From Mycobacterium sp. D16R12 (GTDB lineage: Bacteria; Actinomycetota; Actinomycetes; Mycobacteriales; Mycobacteriaceae): a stretch of DNA of 64,000 nt. The notes beneath the pieces were generated by a model. The model was not told the origin of the DNA. It made no database searches and saw nothing but the letters and a program-made list of their open reading frames with translations. Shown here one piece after another: positions 19,301-29,457 of the stretch. Location of the stretch: the NCBI RefSeq assembly GCF_002013465.1, contig NZ_MAFC01000025.1, forward strand, positions 62,001-126,000. Reading direction: 5' to 3'. Both the position numbers and the translations under genes were made by a program. Each line of letters opens with the position of its first letter. The stretch's first letter is position 1.

Positions 19301-19792
19301 TCTGTTGATTACGCGGTGTTGCTCGCTGACCTGCTCCCGGGCTACATGATCCCAACCCGGATTGAACTTCTTGAGCACATGCCGTTGACGTCTAACGGAA
19401 AAATGGATCGACGTGCGGTGACGGCGCTGCTGGAGCAGGCGAGCACCATGAGCGCCGACGCGGGGCCCCGACACGATCTCGATGCGGCCCTGGTCGACCT
19501 GACAGCAGGCGTCCTGGGTGTGGAATCCATTGGTGTGCACGATGATTTCTTCGCCAAGGGTGGAGACTCGGTGCTGGCGACGGCGGTCATCGCGCGCGTG
19601 CGCGATTGGCTGTCGGTCGATCACGCTCTCGTCGGGGACTTCTTCGCCACTCGCACCATCGCCGGGCTCGCCGACCGGTTGTTGAAACGAGAGGTCGAAA
19701 ACGGAACTCCAGACCGGCTGGCCGTGGTCGCGGGTCACTACCTGGAAATCGCGGCGATGACCGATGAGGAGATCCTGGCCGGTACCTCCTGA
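16310..19792 (+). CDS. mbtB: Mycobactin-type NRPS, MbtB-like (ArCP-Cy-A-PCP, no TE)
   Basis: This 1160-residue NRPS begins with an aryl carrier domain (GLDSIRMM near residue 39). A heterocyclisation domain follows (FPLATMQHAYWIGRS; cyclisation motif DMLAGD in place of HHxxxDG). Then come adenylation (LFTSGSTGTPKGV, EFDLSVYDIFG, GLGGATEAAIHS, RTGDMARYWPDG, TSNGKMDRR) and a PCP (FFAKGGDSVLATAV). This is the module that joins salicylate to Ser or Thr and closes the oxazoline. M. tuberculosis MbtB is about 1414 residues with a C-terminal thioesterase. That domain is absent here, and the gene ends at MTDEEILAGTS. The ATG at 16310 lies 19 bases after mbtF, in frame with an open stretch reaching back to 15860 that belongs to mbtF's coding region. 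The start is supported because the ArCP fold begins at once. Confidence 0.87.
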   Translation: MEPISRDEIKATVADLIGLTPQEISDMDDLITLGLDSIRMMTLAGGWRKRGSRITFAQLAAEPSVESWHALLGDGTEPVSDARDDTAADGTPEDVEDTTEDAPFPLATMQHAYWIGRSEDQELGGVAAHLYVEFDGGAIDTERLRLAVDRLVAAHPMLRTRFLPNGTQQALSIPGRDVFSVVDLRGHAGEEIEAALTELRERKTHQRLAIEDGQVLDVTLTLRDETSSRLHLDVDMLAGDAMSYRVLVSDLAELYHGAAQPELGYTYRRYRTEERGEESARERDRQWWSERLDDLPGAPELPTVPVSERTEPHRTVRYDYWLEPQAKQQLLAAAHQRGITPAMAMAAVFAETIGGWSAQSRFLLNVPLFHRESVHPDIDRVIGDFTSSIMLDVDLTDQMSVADRARALQRSMYESGAHSAYPGLNVLRDLGRHRGEPVLAPVVYTSALNLGELFATSVIETFGEPVWIISQGPQVLLDAQVTEVRGGLLLNWDVRESAFPDGMVDTMFARYTDAVAALCTGDDGWIADAAVRLPASQAEVRRTVNATDGPVTGRCLHEGFFDFAKTHPGASAVVWGFGDEDGVWTYGDLAAQALAVAGALRAGGVQPGDAVAVQLPKGRDQILAVLGVLAAGAVYVPIGFDQPAQRRAAILETGGISLALTAAGSDMPIDHLPVDAARRYQEPLEAPVLPDASQIAYVLFTSGSTGTPKGVDVSHAAAMNTIDALNDEFGVVSSDRALGLSALEFDLSVYDIFGMFSVGAAVVAVDAAQRAEATTWVELLRRHRVSIINCVPGLLDMILEIGGSELGDSLRAVILGGDWVSADLARRLAAQVPGCRFTGLGGATEAAIHSTICEVVGDPPERWATVPFGVPLRNVRCRVVSQAGRDCLDWVPGELWIGGDSVAAGYRNDPERTAERFVEYDGLRWYRTGDMARYWPDGTVEFLGRADHQVKIRGYRVELGEVESALRLVPGVRHAVAAIVGGDAPNLVAAVTSTPDGSVDYAVLLADLLPGYMIPTRIELLEHMPLTSNGKMDRRAVTALLEQASTMSADAGPRHDLDAALVDLTAGVLGVESIGVHDDFFAKGGDSVLATAVIARVRDWLSVDHALVGDFFATRTIAGLADRLLKREVENGTPDRLAVVAGHYLEIAAMTDEEILAGTS

Positions 19793-19804
19793 CCGGTCAG
19801 GAGG
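19785..19804. terminator. Palindrome spanning two convergent stop codons, likely bidirectional terminator
   Basis: CCTCCTGACCGGTCAGGAGG is a perfect 20-bp palindrome that contains both the TGA of mbtB (19790-19792) and the stop of the oxidase gene on the other strand (19797-19799). As RNA it can form an 8-bp stem with a CCGG loop on either strand. No U-tract follows, which is common in mycobacteria. Confidence 0.55.
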
Positions 19805-21176
19805 ACGCGGGCGTACCCAGCACCATGCTGCCCACGCTGCACTCCTGCAGCTCCGGGACGGCCGCAGCCGCGGTGAAGGCCGCGGTATCGCCGAATCCCT
19901 GGGCACAGGCGCCCAGACCCATGGCGGTGGCGGCCAGGTAGATGGTCTGCATGAGCACACCGACGTGCTTGAGGATGGTCGCGTAGGCGACCTGTTCGTA
20001 GGTCCACATGACGCGACCAGCGCGCGCCGCCATAACCAGCAGCACTTGTGGTTCGGCGCCACCCTCCAGCGTCGCGGAGGTTGATTTCAGCAGCTGCTTG
20101 ACGGCGGTGGAGTCGGCGTCGGCCACCGGACGTAGTACGTGCTCGAAGGAGTCGTAGTGGTACATGCCGGGTGCCAGTCCTGCGACGTTGCGCACCACCG
20201 GATACAGCTCCAGCTCGTACACGCTGCCACCCGAGGGATACGGGCGGGACAGGAGCTCTTCGCCTTCGCTTTCCGAGCGGGCGCCACGGGTACGGGCCGT
20301 GCGATACAGGAGCTCGGAAAGCTGTTCGATGGTAATGGGATTGGCGTCATCGAAGGCGCGCACCGAGATCCGGTCCTCGATGACCGTGGTGAGGGTCGGA
20401 TCCCCGGCACGCAGCGCCGCCAGGTCCGGGGTGGGCAGCGCGACGGTGTCACCCGGATAGTCGGGTTTGCGTGCCGCCGGCTGAGGGAACTTGCCCTTGG
20501 CCCACTTCGTGGGACCGAAGTGGTCCCACGTGATGGTCCGTTCGCCCAAGCTGCTGCGTCGGTGGAACCACAGGTCGGATGCGCTCCAGCTGATCGAGGT
20601 GAACTCGTGGTTCTCCTCGTCGCTGTTCGAGACTACGAATCCGGCCCAGCGCAGATCGGCCTGGAACCGCGCGATGAATTCCTCGCTCAAGTCGGCGACA
20701 GCGCGTTCGGGGCCGTCGAGCAGGGGGAGCAGGCGCAGATCGTGGATCCGGATATCGCACCAGCTGAGCGGATTTTCCAGCACGTATCCGCGTGAATCGC
20801 GATGCAGTACGGAGAATTTCGACAGATGGACGCCCGACGGTGCGGCACCGTCGGGCTGGGGGCCGGGGACGCCGAAGCATTCGACGGCATAGAGGTCGTG
20901 CCTGTCGTCACGAACCGTCAGCGACAACCATCCGCCTTCGAGCAGCCGTGTGATGAGTGCTTCGATGGCGTCGCTATCGGCATCGGTTATCAATTCCGCT
21001 AGCGTCGTGGGGCCGCTGTTGAGAGTCTTCAGCACGCGCCGCTGCTGCGGCGAGAGCCCGGTGAGTTTCTCGTTGTGCGGCGGATTCAGGAGTATTGCGC
21101 CCGCGGCCGTGACGAGGCACGTTGCGCCGTCGCGCAGGGCGAACCGGGTGCCGGCAGGGTAGGTGAGAGCGGACAA
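19797..21176 (-). CDS. SagB/ThcOx-type FMN azoline oxidase
   Basis: This 459-residue protein belongs to the SagB/ThcOx nitroreductase-like family. Residues 1-90 resemble the winged-helix-like N-terminal part of ThcOx (SPQQRRVLKTLNSG). The C-terminal 210 residues are the FMN oxidase domain: IEDRISVRAF, RPYPSGGSVYELELYPVV, MYHYDSFEHVLR, and the helix YATILKHVGVLMQTIYLAATAMGLGACAQGFGD. Family members oxidise thiazolines and oxazolines to thiazoles and oxazoles. The gene converges on mbtB with four bases between stops, so the NRPS-bound or released oxazoline of the siderophore is the obvious candidate substrate. Start is TTG, chosen because GGAAGG sits six bases upstream. A possible iron box precedes it. 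Confidence 0.8.
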   Translation of the reverse strand: MSALTYPAGTRFALRDGATCLVTAAGAILLNPPHNEKLTGLSPQQRRVLKTLNSGPTTLAELITDADSDAIEALITRLLEGGWLSLTVRDDRHDLYAVECFGVPGPQPDGAAPSGVHLSKFSVLHRDSRGYVLENPLSWCDIRIHDLRLLPLLDGPERAVADLSEEFIARFQADLRWAGFVVSNSDEENHEFTSISWSASDLWFHRRSSLGERTITWDHFGPTKWAKGKFPQPAARKPDYPGDTVALPTPDLAALRAGDPTLTTVIEDRISVRAFDDANPITIEQLSELLYRTARTRGARSESEGEELLSRPYPSGGSVYELELYPVVRNVAGLAPGMYHYDSFEHVLRPVADADSTAVKQLLKSTSATLEGGAEPQVLLVMAARAGRVMWTYEQVAYATILKHVGVLMQTIYLAATAMGLGACAQGFGDTAAFTAAAAVPELQECSVGSMVLGTPASS

Positions 21177-21182
21177 CGGAGG

Positions 21183-21188
21183 CCTTCC
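21183..21188 (-). promoter_or_regulatory. Ribosome binding site deciding a TTG start
   Basis: On the minus strand GGAAGG ends six bases before the TTG at 21176-21174. No ATG or GTG with comparable spacing exists in this frame near the start of the conserved region, so this site supports the TTG start of the oxidase. Confidence 0.6.
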
Positions 21189-21242
21189 GGACGGTATGCC
21201 GACGCCGAATGCGTATGCGTTTCACGGACGATCATAAGGAAC

Positions 21243-21261
21243 CCCGGTAAGGTACCCCTAA
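21243..21261 (-). promoter_or_regulatory. Possible degenerate IdeR-type box before the azoline oxidase
   Basis: The minus strand reads TTAGGGGTACCTTACCGGG. Against the degenerate IdeR consensus TWAGGTWAGSCTWACCTWA it matches 12 of 19 positions, with TTAGG at one end and CTTACC in the other half. It lies 66 bases upstream of the oxidase start. It is weaker than the two boxes in the 6.5-kb region and could be chance. Confidence 0.35.
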
Positions 21262-21382
21262 CTTGGGTCCCTATTTGCTGGGCAGGTGGATTGCTGCCAG
21301 TCGTTTGGACGTACGAGCTACCTGCACCGCAATTCAATGTGCGACCTGACTGATGAGCATGCGCGGCCACCCGGCCGATAGT

Positions 21383-21424
21383 GCTGGATGAGGCCGAAAG
21401 TGCTCAGTACGCTGAGCATCCAGC
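21383..21424 (+). promoter_or_regulatory. Overlapping inverted repeats in the leader of the hydroxy-acid oxidase gene
   Basis: Two mutually exclusive stems can be drawn. The inner one is TGCTCAG (21401-21407) with CTGAGCA (21412-21418). The outer one is GCTGGATG (21383-21390) with CATCCAGC (21417-21424). They share bases 21417-21418. The element ends 16 bases before the ribosome binding site of the downstream gene. It may be a regulator's operator (GntR-type regulators often control lactate genes) or an RNA switch-like leader. No regulator gene is adjacent. Confidence 0.35.
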
Positions 21425-21451
21425 GAATGTCCGAACGATGAGGAGTGCTTG

Positions 21452-22606
21452 ATGAACTTCGGCGATTTCCAGCTCCAGTTCTACGCGGCGGGTGCGCTCG
21501 GCAAGGTGTCGACACTTCCCTTCACCTTTGCCGAACTGGAGAGTCGCGCGGAGCAGACGCTGGGCGAGGGGATCTTCGGCTACGTGCGTGGTGGCGCTGG
21601 TGACGAGCACACCCAGGACGCGAATGCCGTCGCGCTGCGCCACTACGGGCTCGTACCCCGGATGTTGCGAGACCGTACGACTCGGGACATGTCGACGTCG
21701 TTCCTGGGGCGCGAGCTCAGTAGTCCGGTGTTCATCTGCCCGGTTGGTGTGCTGGGCGCGGTCCGTGACCGTGGTGATCTGCTCACGGCCGCCGCCGCCC
21801 GTGAGCTCGATGTGCCCGCGATGTATTCGACGCTCTCTTCGGCCACTCTTGAGGAGGTCGCCGCGGAGCGCGGCGATTCCTACGGGATTTTCCAGCTGTA
21901 CCCGTCGTCGGATGCCGAGCTGACCGACAACTTCATCCGGCGTGCCGAGGCGGCGGGGTATGACGCGCTCGCGGTGACCCTGGACACCGGCACGCTGGGA
22001 TGGCGTCCCCGTGATCTCAAACACGGTTACCTGCCGATGCTGCACGGACACTGCCTGGCGAACTACACCTCCGATCCCCGCTTCCTGGAAATTGCGGGGG
22101 TGCGTTCCGCCGGGGAACTGGCCCCGATGCACGCGGGTCTGGTGTGGGCGTCGCTGTTCAGCCATCCGGGGCTCACCTGGGCGGACATCGATCGCTATCG
22201 TGAGCTGACCAAACTCCCGATCATCCTCAAGGGCATCTGCGACGTCGATGACGTTCGGCAGGCAGTGGATCGTGGTATCGATGCCATTGCCTACTCCAAT
22301 CATGGTGGGCGGCAAGCAAATGGTGGAATTCCCGCCATCGACGGTCTCGCCGCGGCAGTTCAGGCGGCCGGCTCGGTGCCGGTGACTTTCGACTCCGGGG
22401 TCCGCGACGGCATCGACGTTTTACGCGCCGTCGCCCTCGGCGCCAGCCTGGTGGGGATCGCCCGGCCGTACGTGTACGGGCTCGCGCTGGACGGAACCAA
22501 CGGCGTCAAACACGTCATCCAGTCATTGCTGGCCGAAGCCGACCTGACCATGGCCGTGAACTGCTATCTTTCGCTCGACGAGTTGGCGGTGCAGCGGCTT
22601 TCCTGA
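21452..22606 (+). CDS. FMN-dependent alpha-hydroxy-acid oxidase (lactate 2-monooxygenase-like)
   Basis: This 384-residue TIM-barrel flavoprotein belongs to the lactate oxidase/glycolate oxidase family. The N-terminal segment (GYVRGGAGDEHTQDANAVAL) is followed by the flavin-binding segment ICPVGVLGAV, the catalytic region with IAYSNHGGRQANGGIPAIDG (His as base, Arg for the carboxylate), and the phosphate-binding end VTFDSGVRDGIDVLRAVALGA. Length and the N-terminal motif are closest to mycobacterial lactate 2-monooxygenase, which converts L-lactate and oxygen to acetate, CO2 and water. A plain lactate oxidase or dehydrogenase is not excluded. I chose ATG 21452 because AGGAG at 21441-21445 is well spaced. 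A TTG three bases earlier is open. No co-transcribed partner is seen. Confidence 0.82.
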   Translation: MNFGDFQLQFYAAGALGKVSTLPFTFAELESRAEQTLGEGIFGYVRGGAGDEHTQDANAVALRHYGLVPRMLRDRTTRDMSTSFLGRELSSPVFICPVGVLGAVRDRGDLLTAAAARELDVPAMYSTLSSATLEEVAAERGDSYGIFQLYPSSDAELTDNFIRRAEAAGYDALAVTLDTGTLGWRPRDLKHGYLPMLHGHCLANYTSDPRFLEIAGVRSAGELAPMHAGLVWASLFSHPGLTWADIDRYRELTKLPIILKGICDVDDVRQAVDRGIDAIAYSNHGGRQANGGIPAIDGLAAAVQAAGSVPVTFDSGVRDGIDVLRAVALGASLVGIARPYVYGLALDGTNGVKHVIQSLLAEADLTMAVNCYLSLDELAVQRLS

Positions 22607-22621
22607 TGCGCGGCAATGGGA

Positions 22622-23503
22622 TTACCCCCCGAATCGGGGTCCGCGCCGTCGCAGGTAACGCTCGAACTCGGCGGCCAGGGCGTCGCCGTCGATCTTGCTG
22701 AGAATCTCGGTGGTGTCCACCTCGGCGTCGCCGCGCTCCTCGAGCGACTGCACGTACTCGGCGATCTCCTCGTCCTCGGTGGTCATCTCGGAGACCGCCT
22801 GCTCCCACTCCTCGGCCTGCTCCGGCAGATCTCCGAGCGGTACCTCGACGTCGAGCACGTCTTCGACGCGCTGCAGCAGCGCGACCGTCGCCTTCGGATT
22901 GGGGGGTTGGGATACGTAGTGCGGTACCGCAGCCCAGAACGCGACGGCGGGTATGCCGGCGTTCACGCAGGCGTCCTGGAATACTCCGGCGATACCGGTC
23001 GGACCCTCGTATCGGGTCTCCTCCAGGCCAAAGAACTTGGCCGCATCGGGGGAGTAGGCGGTGCCGCTCACGGGCACGGGCCGGGTGTGCGGAGTGTCGG
23101 CCAACAGGGCACCCAGGATCACCACGGTCGACACGTTGAGACGGTCCGCGATGGCCAGCAGGCGGTTGCAGAAGGTGCGCCAGCGCATATTCGGCTCGGC
23201 GCCGTGTATCAGAACCACATCGCGCTGCGAGCCGGGCGGTGAGCAGTAGGAGATGTGCATCCCGGGCCACTCCAGCTCGCGGGTGACGCCCTCCACCAGC
23301 CGCACGATGGGACGATTGACCTGGTAGTCGTAGTAGTCCTCATCGTCGATGGTCATCAACGGGGTGGCCTGCCAGGTGCTGTCCAGATGCTCCAACGCTG
23401 CGCTGGCCGCATCGCCGGCGTCATTCCAGCCCTCGAATGCGGCAACCACCACCGGGTCGCGCAGCACGGGTAGGCCGTTCTGGGCGGTATCCGACGCGGT
23501 CAC
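22622..23503 (-). CDS. PAC2-family protein (Rv2125-like)
   Basis: This 293-residue protein of the PAC2 (proteasome assembly chaperone 2-like) family is conserved in actinobacteria. Typical features are VVVAAFEGWNDAGDAAS near the N-terminus, the segment DDEDYYDYQVNRP, and an acidic C-terminal third (EMTTEDEEIAEYVQSLEERG) ending YLRRRGPRFGG. The M. tuberculosis homologue of about 292 residues also sits next to metH. The bacterial function is not settled. The GTG at 23503 was chosen because conserved sequence starts there. The frame is open to 23611 but those 36 codons look like spacer. The gene diverges from metH across about 250 bases. Confidence 0.85.
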   Translation of the reverse strand: MTASDTAQNGLPVLRDPVVVAAFEGWNDAGDAASAALEHLDSTWQATPLMTIDDEDYYDYQVNRPIVRLVEGVTRELEWPGMHISYCSPPGSQRDVVLIHGAEPNMRWRTFCNRLLAIADRLNVSTVVILGALLADTPHTRPVPVSGTAYSPDAAKFFGLEETRYEGPTGIAGVFQDACVNAGIPAVAFWAAVPHYVSQPPNPKATVALLQRVEDVLDVEVPLGDLPEQAEEWEQAVSEMTTEDEEIAEYVQSLEERGDAEVDTTEILSKIDGDALAAEFERYLRRRGPRFGG

Positions 23504-23584
23504 GGTGCCAGCGTAAGCCCTGCGTGACGGGGATGAGCCGCGGCAGGCGGAGAATGGATTGGATAGCCGGCTCACATTGTTGAT

Positions 23585-23701
23585 ATGACCGCCCCTAGTA
23601 GAAACCTGCACGACAATTGGGCGTTCGCACGACTGTCAAGCGACGACGTAGACTTCATCTGGTCGAGAGGCGTTGCAACGGTTCCGGATCACAGCCCGTG
23701 A
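23585..23701 (+). CDS. Possible 38-residue upstream ORF in the metH leader
   Basis: An ATG at 23585 opens a 38-codon frame ending at TGA 23699-23701, 50 bases before the metH start. The product is polar and aromatic (includes NLHDNWAFARLSSDDVDFIW) with no methionine or cysteine run that would suggest simple attenuation. No Shine-Dalgarno is visible, so it would have to be leaderless. Its reality is uncertain. Confidence 0.25.
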   Translation: MTAPSRNLHDNWAFARLSSDDVDFIWSRGVATVPDHSP

Positions 23702-23739
23702 CCGCCACGCTCGGCAGAGTTAAGGACGCCTTCCGTTCT

Positions 23740-23745
23740 GGAAGG
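23740..23745 (+). promoter_or_regulatory. Ribosome binding site deciding the metH start
   Basis: GGAAGG directly abuts an ATG at 23746, which is too close for initiation there, but is six bases from the GTG at 23752. This favours GTG 23752 as the metH start. Confidence 0.55.
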
Positions 23746-23751
23746 ATGCAC

Positions 23752-27498
<3,747 letters not shown>

Positions 27499-27544
27499 GC
27501 ACCAGCCTCAGGGGCAGCAGGCGACCTCTGACAGAATTGGTCGC

Positions 27545-28228
27545 ATGCGCGCGGTGCTGTGGGACATGGACGGCACGCTCATCGACTCGGAGAAGCTCTG
27601 GGATATCTCGATGGCCGAAACGTGCCGCAGGCTGGGCGGCGAGATGACTCCCGAGCTGCGTACCGCGCTGCTCGGCGGATCCGCCGACGCCACCATGAAG
27701 ATGATGTTCGCAGCGTTCGGGCTGGAGCCGAACCCCGAGCTGATGGCCAGCGAGAACGACTGGCTGCACGAGTACACCGGCGAGCTCTTCGAAACCGATC
27801 TCACCTGGTGCGACGGTGCCCAAGACATGCTGGCGCAGCTCGCCGCCGAGCAGGTGCCCATGGCGCTGGTGACCAACACCATCCGATCACTCACCAACCA
27901 GGCGCTCAAGACCATTGGCACACAGTGGTTTTCCGGAACCGTATGCGGCGACGAGGTGGTGCGCACCAAACCGGCCCCGGACCCGTACTTGCGGGCGGCG
28001 ACGCTGCTGGGCGTAGATCCGGCCGATTGCCTGGCCATCGAGGACTCGGCGACCGGGGCTGCCGCGGCTGAGGCGGCGGGTTGTGTGGTGCTGGTGGTGC
28101 CCAACCACGTCGAGGTACCCGGGACTGATCGGCGCAGGGTTGCCCCCACGTTGTCGGGGCTGTCTCCGGAGGACTTGCGGCGGGCCCACGCCGACGTCCT
28201 GACAGCCACTACCTGCAAACCCATGTGA
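27545..28228 (+). CDS. HAD-superfamily phosphatase (beta-phosphoglucomutase-like)
   Basis: This is a 227-residue haloacid dehalogenase hydrolase of subfamily IA. The nucleophile motif is LWDMDGTLIDSE, motif II is ALVTNT, and motifs III/IV are RTKPAPDPYLRAATLLG and CLAIEDSATGAAAAEAAG. The cap is small and helical. Such enzymes dephosphorylate small sugar phosphates or nucleotides, and the substrate cannot be read from sequence. The gene sits between metH and hisE on the same strand with short gaps (46 and 7 bases), so co-transcription with the histidine genes is likely. A role in histidinol-phosphate hydrolysis is conceivable because some HAD enzymes do this, but nothing in the sequence proves it. 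Confidence 0.85.
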   Translation: MRAVLWDMDGTLIDSEKLWDISMAETCRRLGGEMTPELRTALLGGSADATMKMMFAAFGLEPNPELMASENDWLHEYTGELFETDLTWCDGAQDMLAQLAAEQVPMALVTNTIRSLTNQALKTIGTQWFSGTVCGDEVVRTKPAPDPYLRAATLLGVDPADCLAIEDSATGAAAAEAAGCVVLVVPNHVEVPGTDRRRVAPTLSGLSPEDLRRAHADVLTATTCKPM

Positions 28229-28235
28229 CTCGACG

Positions 28236-28526
28236 GTGCCGGTCGTGACAGAATCGCCACCCGTGAAGACCTTCGAGGAGCTGTTCGCCGAGCTCAGTGA
28301 TCGCGCCAGAACCCGGCCCGAGGGAAGTGGGACAGTCGCGGCCCTCGACGCGGGTGTGCACACCCTGGGCAAGAAGCTGCTCGAAGAGGCGGGTGAGGTA
28401 TGGCTGGCCGCCGAGCACGAGAGCGACGAAGCGCTGGCCGAAGAGGTCAGCCAGCTGCTCTATTGGGCGCAGGTGCTGCTGATTTCCCGCGGTCTCACAC
28501 TCGATGACGTCTACCGGAAGCTCTGA
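28236..28526 (+). CDS. hisE: Phosphoribosyl-ATP pyrophosphatase
   Basis: This is an all-alpha MazG-like enzyme of about 96 residues that makes the second step of histidine synthesis, hydrolysing phosphoribosyl-ATP to phosphoribosyl-AMP. The core LGKKLLEEAGEVWLAAEHES holds the acidic magnesium-binding residues, and the C-terminus SRGLTLDDVYRKL is typical of mycobacterial HisE (93 residues in M. tuberculosis). The start is uncertain: GTG 28236, GTG 28245 and GTG 28263 are all in frame, and homology begins at VKTFEEL (28263). hisG starts one base after the stop codon. Confidence 0.92.
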   Translation: MPVVTESPPVKTFEELFAELSDRARTRPEGSGTVAALDAGVHTLGKKLLEEAGEVWLAAEHESDEALAEEVSQLLYWAQVLLISRGLTLDDVYRKL

Positions 28527-28527
28527 C

Positions 28528-29397
28528 ATGACCAGTGCGAATGGAGCGTTGCGTGTCGCCGTCCCCAACAAGGGGGCGCTCAGCGAGGCCGCCTCGGAAA
28601 TTCTTTCCGAGGCCGGTTACCGGCGGCGCGGAGACGCCAAGGACCTCACGGTGCTCGATCCGCAGAACGACGTCGAGTTCTTCTTCCTGAGACCCAAGGA
28701 CATAGCGATTTACGTCGGCTCTGGTGAGCTGGATCTTGGTATCACCGGCCGTGACCTGATGATGGACTCCGATGCGCCGGTGACCGAGCGACTCGCGCTG
28801 GGATTCGGTGGATCGACCTTCCGTTACGCCGCGCCGGCGGAGCGGGATTGGACGATCTACGACATCGCGGGAAAGCGGATCGCCACCGCCTACCCCAACT
28901 TGGTCCGAAAGGATCTGGCCACCAAGGGAATCGAGGCCGATGTCATTCGGCTGGACGGTGCGGTCGAGATATCGATCCAGCTCGGTGTGGCTGATGTGAT
29001 CGCCGATATCGTCGGTACCGGCCGTACCCTGCGCCAGCACGGACTGGTGGCCTTCGGTGAATCGCTGTGCGATTCGGAGGCCGTGCTGATCGAGCGGGAG
29101 AATGCCGATCCGGCAACGGAAACGGCTCGCGCACAGCTGACGGCGCGCATCCAGGGTGTGGTGTTCGGCCAGCTGTATTTGATGCTCGACTACGACTGCC
29201 CACGCGCGGTTCTGGACGAGGCACTCAAGGTGACGCCCGGTCTGGAGTCTCCGACGTTGGCCCCGCTGGCCGACGAGAAGTGGGTGGCGGTGCGTGCCTT
29301 GGCTCCGCGCAAGGGTGTCAACACCACCATGGATGCGCTGGCCGCTATCGGGGCCAAGGCCATCCTGGCCTCCGAGGTCAGGTTCTTCCGGGCCTAG
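28528..29397 (+). CDS. hisG: ATP phosphoribosyltransferase (long form)
   Basis: This 289-residue enzyme catalyses the first, committed step of histidine synthesis, joining ATP and PRPP. The N-terminus LRVAVPNKGALSEAA and the PRPP loop DIVGTGRTLRQHGL are diagnostic. The C-terminal 75 residues (LDYDCPRAVLDEALKVTPGLESP onward) form the regulatory domain of the long HisG form, which is inhibited by histidine, so no HisZ partner is needed. M. tuberculosis HisG has 284 residues. The ATG at 28528 was chosen. The frame opens at 28504 inside hisE. Confidence 0.95.
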   Translation: MTSANGALRVAVPNKGALSEAASEILSEAGYRRRGDAKDLTVLDPQNDVEFFFLRPKDIAIYVGSGELDLGITGRDLMMDSDAPVTERLALGFGGSTFRYAAPAERDWTIYDIAGKRIATAYPNLVRKDLATKGIEADVIRLDGAVEISIQLGVADVIADIVGTGRTLRQHGLVAFGESLCDSEAVLIERENADPATETARAQLTARIQGVVFGQLYLMLDYDCPRAVLDEALKVTPGLESPTLAPLADEKWVAVRALAPRKGVNTTMDALAAIGAKAILASEVRFFRA

Positions 29398-29457
29398 TTT
29401 CCCTGGCTTTCCCCGCATTCCGTCGCGAGTAGCCGCGGCTCGGCCTAGCATGGCCGT

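Noticed and set aside
23504..23751. Cobalamin or SAM riboswitch before metH
   Set aside because: I looked for a B12 box and for a SAM-type core and found only GCCACGC-like and GCAACGG-like fragments without supporting stems. A covariance-model search would be decisive.
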